A stretch of DNA of 64,000 nt from Acidimicrobiales bacterium (GTDB lineage: Bacteria; Actinomycetota; Acidimicrobiia; Acidimicrobiales; Aldehydirespiratoraceae). Below the pieces are notes generated by a model. The model had not been told where the DNA came from. It was given only the letters and a program-made list of their open reading frames with translations, and did not search any database. The position numbers were made by a program, and so were the translations under genes. This document shows positions 8,817 through 16,963 of this stretch, piece after piece (the first letter of the stretch is position 1; every line of letters starts with the position of its first letter). The stretch spans positions 124,001 through 188,000 of the forward strand of contig JAQWLJ010000033.1 in assembly GCA_029247365.1 (NCBI GenBank), in the 5' to 3' direction.

Positions 8817-9776
8817 TCAGCGTTCGCGAACCGACGTCACCCGAAACTCGCGTCCGGGCTTGGCGGGCAAGCCACCTTCAGCTCGACAGGCGACGGCAGG
8901 GACCGCTCGGCCAGGCACGACCGCGACGTCGAAAATCCGGGCCGCGAGCCGGACCACACACGACCAGCCCTCGTCAGTTTCGCAAACCTCAACGTGGCGG
9001 GCCACATCGTCGACCGACCAGTCCTCCATCACAGCAAACACCGCCCGCTCAGCAACCTGGCCCACGGGTTCGGCCCCCATCCAGCCTCGGCAGCGTTCGG
9101 CGACATCGGCCGGCGACCCGTCTCGATCGACGATGCGTCCCATTTCCTCAGCAGAAACAAACCCCCACATACGGCCGTCAGGGAACGTCAGGCCCGTCGG
9201 AGCGTAGCGGTGACCGCCGGTGTGGCTGACCTTGCGGACCGACAAGTCCGGGCGAACCGCATGCAGCTCGTCGATGAGCCGCACGCCGTCGGCGCCACAG
9301 CAGACGTCATGTGACCCCTGGGCACAGATCGCGACCTCACGGTGACCGGCCGCAACATCGACCCGGTGGCTGTCGGCCGACCCCAGGCCATTACGCAAGA
9401 GCCGGTCGGCGAGGACGGCGATGTCGACATCAGGGGCATGCCATTCGTGCCGAACCATCGGGCCGACACCATCGACGCGTTCGTACGCCACGATGCGTCG
9501 CACGCCGTCATCGAGCGGCACCGCAGCGAGCGCTCGCACCCGACGGCCGGCCTCGCCGGCGGCCATGACGGCTTCAGGAATGTGGGTAAACCCATCAACC
9601 GCCCACACCGGCTTGGGCCACGGCAACGGCACGTCAATCATGACGACCTCGTCAACGTGGAGCGCAGAACCCCCCGGGTCAACAGCGATCGACCACCCAT
9701 GCGCAGCACAACGAGGCGCGTCGCCAGCCGCAGGCAGCAGCGAGACGTCGTAGGGCGGGTTCGCCGTGTCGGTCAC
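8817..9776 (-). CDS. Sucrase/ferredoxin-like protein (thioredoxin-fold [2Fe-2S] family)
   Basis: A 319-residue member of the Suc_Fer-like family, widespread and poorly characterised in actinobacteria. The C-terminal half has the thioredoxin-like ferredoxin pattern: ICAQGSHDVCCGADG, then SHTGGHRYAPTGLTFPDGR and MWGFVSAEE. The Cys cluster and the H/GGHRYAPT segment are the likely [2Fe-2S] ligands. The start overlaps the end of helD by 4 bp (ATGA), so the two are probably translationally coupled. It precedes the iron importer, so an iron-sulfur redox role would fit the setting, but the true reaction is unknown. Confidence 0.82.
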   Translation of the reverse strand: MTDTANPPYDVSLLPAAGDAPRCAAHGWSIAVDPGGSALHVDEVVMIDVPLPWPKPVWAVDGFTHIPEAVMAAGEAGRRVRALAAVPLDDGVRRIVAYERVDGVGPMVRHEWHAPDVDIAVLADRLLRNGLGSADSHRVDVAAGHREVAICAQGSHDVCCGADGVRLIDELHAVRPDLSVRKVSHTGGHRYAPTGLTFPDGRMWGFVSAEEMGRIVDRDGSPADVAERCRGWMGAEPVGQVAERAVFAVMEDWSVDDVARHVEVCETDEGWSCVVRLAARIFDVAVVPGRAVPAVACRAEGGLPAKPGREFRVTSVRER

Positions 9777-11845
9777 GAGCGCAGCATCGCAGGAAGCGGA
9801 TCGACGTGCACAACAGCGACCCGCTTTGTGGCACGGGTCAGCGCAACGTACAGCGACCGAACGCCCTGGGATTCCTCGTCGATGATCCGCGCCGGTTCGA
9901 CCACGACCGCCGAGTCGACCTCGAGCCCCTTCACGAGCCGGACCGGCACCAGCGTGACCCGCTGATCGAGCCCATGCCGGTTGGCACCACCGATCGGGAT
10001 GGCGGCCGCGTCGAAGAGCGCTTTGACTTCCGCAACGAGCGAGCCGGGCACGATCACAGCCACATTGCCTGTGCCAACTGCGTCGAGTTCGGCAAGAACC
10101 GCCTCCACAAGGCCGTCGGCGAGACGGTCGAGCCGAAGAACCGTCGGCACTTCGCCGTCGTCTCGCACCGGCATCGGGGGCTGGAGGCCCGACGCAGCAT
10201 GCGGGAGAACCCGAGAAGCGAGCGTCATCGCTGGCCCCGGAATCCGGTACCCGATCGACAACTCACGACGCTGCACATCGCGTTTCTGGGGGAGTTGAGC
10301 GAGGACGTTGTCCCACCCATCATTGGCCCAGGCGCCGGTCGCCTGGGCGATGTCGCCGACGACGGTCATCGAGCCGTTCAGCGAGCGGCGTCCGACCATT
10401 CGCAGCTCCAGCGGCGAAAGGTCCTGGGCCTCGTCGATGCAAATGTGGCCGTACGTCCGCACGGCGTCCTCGTCGCGCTTGCCCGGCCGATAGCCGAGCA
10501 GCGCTCGCGCCTCGTCGAGCAACGGAACGTCGGGGAAGCGCCAGATGACCTCTTGGGCGTGAGCCGATCGGGCTCGGTGGAGCCGCAAAATTTCGTCGTC
10601 GGTAAACACGCTGTTTGTGCCGACCCGGTTGGCCGAGCGCAGGAGCGCCTTCGATCCGAAGAGATCGTGGAGCAGGTGACCAGGGGTGAGGACTGGCCAC
10701 ATCCGCTCAAACAACTCGCGCAGGGGCATTTTCCCGCGCAGACGCTCGCGCACCGCAGAAGCCTCGACCGGCTTGCGGGCACTCGCCGCCAGCTTCTGAA
10801 AGACGAGGTCCTCGACGATCTTGCGGCCGGAGTTGTGCCCCCGCGACCGACGACGGGCTTCACGGATGATCTCTCGCGAGTCGCCAACGCTGAGACGCAG
10901 CCGTTGAATACCAAAGCCGATGTTGAAGTCCTCGAGCAGGGGCCGTTCGCGATCGTTGACCGCCTTCGCAAGCACCTTCACCATGCGAAGGTCACCCTTG
11001 ACGACTGCGGTGGCTTCATCGTCGAGCTGGTCGACCCGCACCCGCGGCCGCAGCAGATCGCCGAGCACCGCGATCTCGACACCGGCCTCGCCAAGCGATG
11101 GCAGAACCTGCTCGATGTAGGCGAGGAACAACCGGTTCGGGCCGACAACGAGGACGCCCTGGCCCTCAAGGGGAAAGCGGTGGGTATAGAGGAGGTAGGC
11201 GGCTCTGTGGAGGGCGACGACCGTTTTGCCGGTGCCGGGCCCGCCCTGCACCAGCAGGACGCCGGGCATCGGAGCGCGAATGATCTCGTCCTGCTCGCCT
11301 TGGATCGTGGCGACGATGTCGCCGAGCCGGCCAGTGCGCGACGCTTCGATCGCGGCGACGAGTGCACCCTGGCCCCGCACCTCGCGTTCGCCGATTCCCG
11401 ACGCGAGATCACCGAACAGTTCATCGTCGATTCCGAGCAGCGTCCGGCCGCGGGTGGCGAAGTGCCGCCGCCGCTCGATACCCATGGGCTCGCGCCCAGT
11501 AGCCCGGTAGAACGGCTCGGCAATCGGCGCGCGCCAGTCGACGACGACCGTATCCTGCTCGCGGTTCCAGACGCCGAGACGACCGATGTAGAAGGGTTCG
11601 CCCGTTTCCTGCAGGTCAATTCGGCCAAACACGAGGGCTCGGTCGCCGAGGTTCAGTTGTGTCAGTCGCTGGACCGCCACCTCAACGATCGACTCGCGTT
11701 CGTGTCGGTGTTGTTCAGTGCCGCCTCGCTGAGGCTCATACCCGCCGGTGACCCCCGCTGCGCGCTCGCGGGCGTCTTCCATGCACGCGTACGCCAAGTC
11801 GAGATACGTCTGCTCTGCATCGAGTTCGGGATGACGCTCGGACAC
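9773..11845 (-). CDS. helD: HelD-like RNA polymerase-recycling helicase / UvrD-family ATPase
   Basis: Superfamily 1 ATPase, 690 residues, which in characterised actinobacteria removes RNA polymerase from stalled complexes. The N-terminal region up to about residue 190 carries the HelD-type segments FYIGRLGVW and VVDWRAPIAEPFYRA. Walker A GGPGTGKT is at 201-208, IDEAQDLSP is the Walker B box, GDIAQATG is motif III and ALTRATKR is motif VI. The start is GTG at 11845. It is shorter than many HelD proteins but has both ATPase halves. It overlaps the next gene by 4 bp. Class II HelD proteins can confer rifamycin tolerance, which cannot be judged from this sequence alone. Confidence 0.87.
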   Translation of the reverse strand: MSERHPELDAEQTYLDLAYACMEDARERAAGVTGGYEPQRGGTEQHRHERESIVEVAVQRLTQLNLGDRALVFGRIDLQETGEPFYIGRLGVWNREQDTVVVDWRAPIAEPFYRATGREPMGIERRRHFATRGRTLLGIDDELFGDLASGIGEREVRGQGALVAAIEASRTGRLGDIVATIQGEQDEIIRAPMPGVLLVQGGPGTGKTVVALHRAAYLLYTHRFPLEGQGVLVVGPNRLFLAYIEQVLPSLGEAGVEIAVLGDLLRPRVRVDQLDDEATAVVKGDLRMVKVLAKAVNDRERPLLEDFNIGFGIQRLRLSVGDSREIIREARRRSRGHNSGRKIVEDLVFQKLAASARKPVEASAVRERLRGKMPLRELFERMWPVLTPGHLLHDLFGSKALLRSANRVGTNSVFTDDEILRLHRARSAHAQEVIWRFPDVPLLDEARALLGYRPGKRDEDAVRTYGHICIDEAQDLSPLELRMVGRRSLNGSMTVVGDIAQATGAWANDGWDNVLAQLPQKRDVQRRELSIGYRIPGPAMTLASRVLPHAASGLQPPMPVRDDGEVPTVLRLDRLADGLVEAVLAELDAVGTGNVAVIVPGSLVAEVKALFDAAAIPIGGANRHGLDQRVTLVPVRLVKGLEVDSAVVVEPARIIDEESQGVRSLYVALTRATKRVAVVHVDPLPAMLRS

Positions 11846-11878
11846 GGACTTTCCTCAACAGTGGAGCACAAGATCCTA

Positions 11879-11890
11879 TCCAGATCTGGA
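11879..11890. promoter_or_regulatory. 12-bp perfect palindrome between divergent helD and patatin genes
   Basis: TCCAGATCTGGA lies in the 99-bp gap between helD (start 11845) and the patatin gene (start 11945). It is a candidate operator for one or both promoters; no known regulator's box is recognised. Confidence 0.35.
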
Positions 11891-11944
11891 CTCGATCCGG
11901 CCGGGGCAAAACGCCTCACCGGAACAGCTCGATACCCTGCTGAG

Positions 11945-12892
11945 GTGGTCTCGATTGGTGTCGTGTTCAGTGCCGGTGGCCCAAAGGGCGACCCGTGGCA
12001 CAGCGGTGTGATTGGCGCGCTCGCCGAGCACACGGGCTTCGACGCCCGCTCGGCCGAACTGCTGGTCGGCACATCCGCAGGATCGTTCACGTCGACGGCG
12101 TTGCGGGCCGGCCTCGCCCCGGTCGACGTCGAGAACCGGCATCTGAGCCGAGACCTCACACCCGACGGCCAAGCGATCACCGGCCGAATCGTCACGCCGT
12201 ACGACGAGCCGGTTTCTGATCGCGTCAATCTGCCGTCGTCGCCGAAGATGTCGTTGCGCGCCATGTGGCCACCATGGAACGTCGACCCCATCCGGTTTGC
12301 GTTCGGACTCCTACCGAACGGCAACCGCAGTGGCGAAGCGATCGCCACCCGAATCGACGAACTCCTCTCCGACGGCTGGCCCACGCAGCCGCTATGGATC
12401 GTTGCTGTGCGCACCAACGACGGCAAGCGGATCGTGTTCGGACGCGACGACGTTCGCGGCACGCCAGGCGAAGCGTCGCAGGCATCGTCCGCGATCCCAG
12501 CGCTCTACACCCCGACACGTATCGGCGACCGCGAGTACATCGATGGCGCGGTCCACTCGTCGACCAACGCCGATCTGGTCGCAGCGCTCGGTTTCGACCT
12601 CGTGATCATCTCGTCGGTCAAGACGGCCACTCCCGAGACTCGTAGCTGGACCGACGACGCCGAGCGGATGTGGTTCAGCAACAAGCTCGATGCCGAGGTC
12701 GCCGAGATCCGCAGCAAGGGCACCGCGGTGATGGTCGTCGAACCGGCGGCGCCTGAGCTGGCCGAACTCGCTCGAAACGACGACACACTGCGGCACCGGG
12801 CCTGCGAAGCCGGGCGTGCAGCCACTGAGCGCGTGCTCGCTGGTCGCGAAGGCGACGGCATCCGGGCGATCCTCGCCAACGTCGCCGTCTGA
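11945..12892 (+). CDS. Patatin-like phospholipase
   Basis: Predicted cytoplasmic serine acyl-hydrolase with a Ser-Asp dyad, 315 residues. The oxyanion loop is GGPKGDPWHSG (residues 11-21), the nucleophile elbow is GTSAG with Ser44, and the catalytic Asp is in YIDGA (Asp200). The loop lacks the fully canonical GxGGxRG spacing at its start but keeps the Lys and glycines. The start is GTG at 11945, just before the first beta strand VSIGVVFSAGG. The open frame continues far upstream, but that part is only antisense to helD. The 3' end is 4 bp from a convergent lipoprotein gene. Substrate is unknown. Confidence 0.85.
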   Translation: MVSIGVVFSAGGPKGDPWHSGVIGALAEHTGFDARSAELLVGTSAGSFTSTALRAGLAPVDVENRHLSRDLTPDGQAITGRIVTPYDEPVSDRVNLPSSPKMSLRAMWPPWNVDPIRFAFGLLPNGNRSGEAIATRIDELLSDGWPTQPLWIVAVRTNDGKRIVFGRDDVRGTPGEASQASSAIPALYTPTRIGDREYIDGAVHSSTNADLVAALGFDLVIISSVKTATPETRSWTDDAERMWFSNKLDAEVAEIRSKGTAVMVVEPAAPELAELARNDDTLRHRACEAGRAATERVLAGREGDGIRAILANVAV

Positions 12893-12896
12893 CCCG

Positions 12897-13808
12897 CTAG
12901 CAGCCGCCACCGCTGCTGGGGCGGTCAGGAATCGATGTGTCGATCACTTCGATGTGCACGTGAGCGTTCGACGGTTCGGATGTGAACTCGTCGACCTGCG
13001 ACACAAAAGGGAGAATCCGGCCCGACGAGCCAATGAACGTCTCGGTGGCGACAACGCCGTCGCCCACGCCAACGGCCAATCCCTCGAAGTGGAACATCTT
13101 GAGTTCCCAGCCAGGGCGACCGTTGGGTTCGATCACGATGAAGTTGTCGGAGTGATCGCAATAGAGCGTGTAGGTGCCGGCGCGAATGACCGTGCCGGTG
13201 ACGGGAGCAACGATCGGTTCGTTGGGCGGCACGACGATGTCGGCTGCCGTACGCGAACCGGTGCCCCGACCACGCGAGGCCAGGGTCATCCAATCGGTGA
13301 GCCCAACAACGTCGAGCTGGAACGCGCCGTCGTGACCCGACTCGTGGAATCCGACCGTCTCGTAGCGAGTGACCGGTAAATACACGGCGAGATCGCCGGC
13401 CCACGCGAACTGCATGTGGCCGACCTCGTGGTACTCAAGCGGGATCGTCGTGGTGGTCGACGTGAGGGTGGTCGACGTCGTCGGTACCCCGGTCGTTGTC
13501 GTCGCCTCCGGCGCCCCAGTCGTCGTCGACTCGGCTGGCACGGCATCGGGCGAGCCCGATGGCTCAGTCTCGCCAACGTCACCGTCGCTGCCGACCGCTT
13601 CCTCCGGAAGATTCGGAGCCCAACTCGTGGTCGATTCTGGAACCGTTGTCTCCACCACACCGATGGCCGCTTCGACCGGTGCATCCTGAACATCGACTTT
13701 GCCGACATCGGTTTCGGTCGTCGTGTCGATCGAAACCGTGCCACACCCAACTGCGGCCAACGCAGCGACCGCGAGGGAGACGAGGAGGGTGCACCGCATG
13801 CCCCGCAT
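12897..13808 (-). CDS. Lipoprotein with a degenerate M23 (LytM-like) domain
   Basis: About 303 residues with a signal ending near LAAVGC (Cys22), a long Thr/Ser/Glu-rich linker (about 23-123, ending in TSTTTTIP) and a C-terminal beta domain. That domain matches the M23 layout: IVVPPNEPIVAPVTGTVIRAG, then a YTLYCDHSDNFIVIEPNG strand pair, and NAHVHIEV with the HxH pair (283, 285). The first zinc-ligand motif HxxxD reads RTAAD (186-190), so the zinc-binding His is replaced by Arg. This suggests a non-catalytic cell-wall regulator in the style of EnvC/NlpD (inference). The start could be ATG 13808 or 13799, with no strong ribosome site at either. Confidence 0.68.
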   Translation of the reverse strand: MRGMRCTLLVSLAVAALAAVGCGTVSIDTTTETDVGKVDVQDAPVEAAIGVVETTVPESTTSWAPNLPEEAVGSDGDVGETEPSGSPDAVPAESTTTGAPEATTTTGVPTTSTTLTSTTTTIPLEYHEVGHMQFAWAGDLAVYLPVTRYETVGFHESGHDGAFQLDVVGLTDWMTLASRGRGTGSRTAADIVVPPNEPIVAPVTGTVIRAGTYTLYCDHSDNFIVIEPNGRPGWELKMFHFEGLAVGVGDGVVATETFIGSSGRILPFVSQVDEFTSEPSNAHVHIEVIDTSIPDRPSSGGGC

Positions 13809-13863
13809 CGTACGGGTCGCCCAGCTCCTCGTTGATTCACCCAGCACCGGTAGCCTCGGCATC

Positions 13864-14925
13864 GTGAACGCACGGTTCGACAACCACCCCTTTCTTCGAG
13901 CCTGCCGAGGCCTCCCACACGACCGGGTCCCGGTGTGGTTCATGCGTCAGGCCGGCCGGTCCCTTCCGGAGTACCGGGCCATTCGCGGCACGGGAACGAT
14001 CCTCGACGCGATCGCCGACCCTGATCTCTCGACCGAGATCACGCTGCAGCCAGTCCGCCGCTACGACGTCGACGCCGCAATCCTTTACTCCGACATCGTC
14101 GTGCCTGCTCACGCGATCGGGTTCGGTCTCACCGTCACCCCCGGCGTCGGCCCCGAGGTCGAAAAACCGTTCCGCCACGAAGACGACCTCGGCCGCCTGC
14201 GACCACTCGACCCCGAGGTCGACACGCCGTACGTGCTCGAGACCGTCCGGCAACTCGTCGCCGAACTCGACCGGCCGCTCATCGGGTTCGCCGGCGCACC
14301 CTTCACCGTCGCGTCCTACCTGATCGAGGGTCGCCCCAGCCGCGACTACGTCAACACCAAAGCGATGATGTTCGCCAACGAGCCACTCTGGCACGCGCTG
14401 TGTGACCGCCTTGCCGACCTGGCGATCACTTCACTTCGCAGCCAAATCGACAATGGTGCCTCCGCCATCCAGTTATTCGATTCGTGGGCCGGGTCGCTCA
14501 GCCCGACCCAATACCAGCGTTATGTGTTCCCCCACAGCCAGAAAGTCCTCGACGCGATCGCCGAAACCGGCGTCCCTCGCATCCATTTCGGGGTCACCAC
14601 TGGCGAACTGCTGCCCCAGATCGCAGCGACGGGCGCCGACGTGGTGGGCATTGACTGGCGGGTGCCACTCGGAGCCGCACGCGAACGCGTTGGTCCAGGA
14701 AAGGCGCTGCAGGGAAACCTCGACCCAACGGTTGCGTTCGCCGGAGCCGAGGTCGCCTGTGACGCGGCCCGCGACGTGCTCGCGGCCAACGCCGGACACC
14801 CCGGGCATGTCTTCAACCTCGGCCACGGCGTCATGCCGACGACCGATCCCGACGTCCTCACCGAGGTCGTGCGCGTTGTCCACGAGGAGGGAATCGTCAA
14901 CGACCGAGCACCCGAAGGCTCATGA
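13864..14925 (+). CDS. hemE: Uroporphyrinogen-III decarboxylase
   Basis: Converts uroporphyrinogen III to coproporphyrinogen III in the cytosol. The protein has 353 residues, normal for HemE. The signature VWFMRQAGRSLPEYR is at 24-38 with the substrate-binding Arg and Asp-rich pocket (YSDIVVPAHAIG) following; VGIDWRVPL and FNLGHGVMP are the C-terminal hallmarks. The start is GTG at 13864, placing the N-terminal NHPFLRACRG correctly. It overlaps the oxidase gene by 4 bp. With cgoX next door and chdC at 45978 it fits the coproporphyrin-dependent heme route of actinobacteria. Confidence 0.95.
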   Translation: MNARFDNHPFLRACRGLPHDRVPVWFMRQAGRSLPEYRAIRGTGTILDAIADPDLSTEITLQPVRRYDVDAAILYSDIVVPAHAIGFGLTVTPGVGPEVEKPFRHEDDLGRLRPLDPEVDTPYVLETVRQLVAELDRPLIGFAGAPFTVASYLIEGRPSRDYVNTKAMMFANEPLWHALCDRLADLAITSLRSQIDNGASAIQLFDSWAGSLSPTQYQRYVFPHSQKVLDAIAETGVPRIHFGVTTGELLPQIAATGADVVGIDWRVPLGAARERVGPGKALQGNLDPTVAFAGAEVACDAARDVLAANAGHPGHVFNLGHGVMPTTDPDVLTEVVRVVHEEGIVNDRAPEGS

Positions 14926-16283
14926 GCGACCGGGTCGTGGTGGTCGGGGGCGGAATCTCCGGTCTCGCCGCGGCCTACGAGGCCGACCGCCTCGGACGCA
15001 ACGCGGTTGTGTTGGAGGCGACCGACCGTGTCGGCGGGAAGATCGACTCCGGCTTCATCGATGGCGCCGACCTCCCGTTCCCCGTCGACATGGCGGCCGA
15101 TGGCTTCCTAGCCCGCCAGCCCGAGGTTGTCGAGCTCTGCAATGAACTCGGCCTGGGCGACGACCTCGTATCGCCCACCGGGGCGCGCGCCTTCATCTGG
15201 GCAAACGGCGCGCTACGGGCCATCCCATCGCCATCGGTTCTCGGGGTCCCGTTCGACGTCGATGCCGTTGCGGCAAGCGGCATCGTCTCCGCCGCCGGTG
15301 TGGCCGATTTCGCCGACCGGATCGACACAGCCGCTGCGCCCCTCGCCGGCGACGCGTCGGTCGGCGAGGTCCTCCGGCCGCGGGTCGGGAACGAGGTCTT
15401 CGAGCGGCTGATCGATCCACTACTCGGGGGTATCAACGCGGGGAACGCCGACGGCCTGTCGATCGATGCCGGTGCGGCGCAGCTCGCCGAGGCGGCACAA
15501 GCCGGCGGCTCGCTTCGAGACGCGCTCCAAGCGCAGGTGAACAGGGCTCAGGCCGCCGCCAGTGGACCAGTCTTCAACGGCCTCGAAGGCGGGAATCGCC
15601 GCATCATCGACGCGCTCGGGACCAAACTCGGTGAGCAGGTTCGCACCGGCGAGGCCGTCCTCGGCCTCGAACGCAACGGCACCGGGTGGCTCGTGCGCAC
15701 CGAACGTGGGACCCATCCAGCCGACCGAGTCGTTCTTGCGACCCCCGCCTGGATTACCGCCGGCCTGATCTCGCCCCTTGCACCCGACGCCGCGGTTCCC
15801 CTGGCCAATCTCGCCTACGGCGACGCTGTCCTCGTCACGTTCGTGATCGACAAGGCCCAAATCGACCATCCTCTCGACGGTGCCGGGTTTCTCGTCCCAC
15901 GCACTGAGGGCCTGCTCATGACGGCGTGCTCGTGGGCATCATCGAAGTGGAACCACTACGACGACGGCAGGCATGCAATCTTGCGCGTGTCGGCCGGCCG
16001 AACCGACGATGGACGCTGGCTCGACCTCAACCCCGACAACCTCGTTGCCCAGCTCCGTGACGAGCTCGTCGAGACCGTTGGCCTCCGCGGTGAGCCGACC
16101 GTTCGCATCACCCCATGGAGGCAATCGCTCCCGCAGTACCGGCCGGGCCATCTCGACCGCTGTGATGCCCTCGATGCCGCAGTGGCCGCCACCATGCCCG
16201 GCGTCGTGTTGACCGGCGCGCAGATGCGGGGGCTTGGCCTACCCGCCTGTGTTCGGCAGGGTCGCGCCGCTGGCGCCGCCTGA
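14922..16283 (+). CDS. cgoX: Coproporphyrinogen III oxidase / protoporphyrinogen oxidase (HemY-type flavoprotein)
   Basis: FAD-dependent oxidase of 453 residues. The N-terminal Rossmann motif GGGISGLAAAYEA (from residue 9) and VVLEATDRVGGKI bind FAD. The C-terminal GAQMRGLGLPACVRQGRAAG is the usual flavin-contact end of HemY proteins, although the family often has VGA here (GVVLTGA). It overlaps hemE by ATGA, so translation is coupled. Because ChdC is present in the same window, the in vivo substrate is probably coproporphyrinogen III, giving coproporphyrin III. That substrate choice is inferred from the pathway, not from residues. Confidence 0.9.
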   Translation: MSDRVVVVGGGISGLAAAYEADRLGRNAVVLEATDRVGGKIDSGFIDGADLPFPVDMAADGFLARQPEVVELCNELGLGDDLVSPTGARAFIWANGALRAIPSPSVLGVPFDVDAVAASGIVSAAGVADFADRIDTAAAPLAGDASVGEVLRPRVGNEVFERLIDPLLGGINAGNADGLSIDAGAAQLAEAAQAGGSLRDALQAQVNRAQAAASGPVFNGLEGGNRRIIDALGTKLGEQVRTGEAVLGLERNGTGWLVRTERGTHPADRVVLATPAWITAGLISPLAPDAAVPLANLAYGDAVLVTFVIDKAQIDHPLDGAGFLVPRTEGLLMTACSWASSKWNHYDDGRHAILRVSAGRTDDGRWLDLNPDNLVAQLRDELVETVGLRGEPTVRITPWRQSLPQYRPGHLDRCDALDAAVAATMPGVVLTGAQMRGLGLPACVRQGRAAGAA

Positions 16284-16393
16284 CGCAACTGGCCCCACGT
16301 CGAGCGGATCGCTGGCCACGTTGCAAATTGCGGCGGCTCATCGAATCGTGCTGAGGTCGAAACGAGCACAAATCACACAGCTGTGACTTTCGC

Positions 16394-16530
16394 CACAATG
16401 TTGCGGTTGTGTGACGGAACCCGCGTAGCTTTTTGTGAGCTTGTTGGCGTCAGTGATTCGCCCGCCCCCTGCCCACGACCAGCGGTCGTGAGAACGAATC
16501 ACCGGAAAAGACGCCCAATCGGGTCTTAGC
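16394..16530 (+). promoter_or_regulatory. Structured leader before the Rpf-like gene; candidate cis-regulatory RNA
   Basis: The 264-bp gap before the Rpf-like gene holds several inverted repeats. CACAA/TTGTG pairs 16394-16398 with 16407-16411. GTGATTCG/CGAATCAC (16453-16460 with 16495-16502) is a perfect 8-bp stem enclosing CACGAC/GTCGTG (16474-16479 with 16485-16490). A further AAGA..CCC / GGGTCTT hairpin lies near 16509-16530. The ribosome site GGAGGAA follows at about 16535. Upstream, CACAGCTGTG (16376-16385) is a palindrome that could be a protein site. Many actinobacterial rpf genes are controlled by c-di-AMP (ydaO) riboswitches, but I cannot match this leader confidently to that family. 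Confidence 0.45.
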
Positions 16531-16547
16531 CCGCGGAGGAAGCCCTC

Positions 16548-16922
16548 ATGAGCACTCGAATCCGACTCGCCGCGTTTGCGGTGGGCATCATGCTGATCGG
16601 TTCCGCCTGCACCCCCGAGGAAATTGCGCTCTACCTCGAGTCAACCGAACCCACCAGCGACGTCCTCTCCCCCGATGAACTGCTCCGACTTCGCATGTGC
16701 GAATCGACCGACAATTACCAGGCGATCTCGCCGTCGGGCACCTACCGCGGGGCGTACCAATTCGACCAGACCACCTGGAACGACGTAGCCGGCCGCCACT
16801 TCCCCTGGCTCAGCAGCGAAGACCCAATCGACGTCGACCCCTGGTGGCAAGACGCCATGACCCGTGCCCTGTGGAGCGAGCGGGGCCGTCAGCCATGGCC
16901 CGTCTGCGGCAAGCGGGTCTAG
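16548..16922 (+). CDS. Rpf-like transglycosylase-domain lipoprotein
   Basis: Small secreted or membrane-anchored cell-wall enzyme of 124 residues. The signal ends in a lipobox-like GSAC (Cys21). The rest is a compact resuscitation-promoting-factor (Transglycosylas) domain: LRLRMCESTDNYQAISPSG with the catalytic Glu52, then TYRGAYQFDQTTWNDVAGR and a C-terminal WPVCGKR whose Cys should pair with Cys51. It would cleave peptidoglycan glycan strands. The strong GGAGGAA site supports the ATG at 16548. Its long structured leader suggests RNA-level control. lnt follows after 41 bp. Confidence 0.88.
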   Translation: MSTRIRLAAFAVGIMLIGSACTPEEIALYLESTEPTSDVLSPDELLRLRMCESTDNYQAISPSGTYRGAYQFDQTTWNDVAGRHFPWLSSEDPIDVDPWWQDAMTRALWSERGRQPWPVCGKRV

Positions 16923-16963
16923 TTCTGTAGCCTCTTGGCCGTGAACCGGCCCTGGAAAAACGC

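Noticed and set aside
9806-11944. Long plus-strand reading frame opposite helD that continues into the patatin gene
   Set aside because: It is antisense to a well-supported helD; only the part from 11945 shows patatin motifs.
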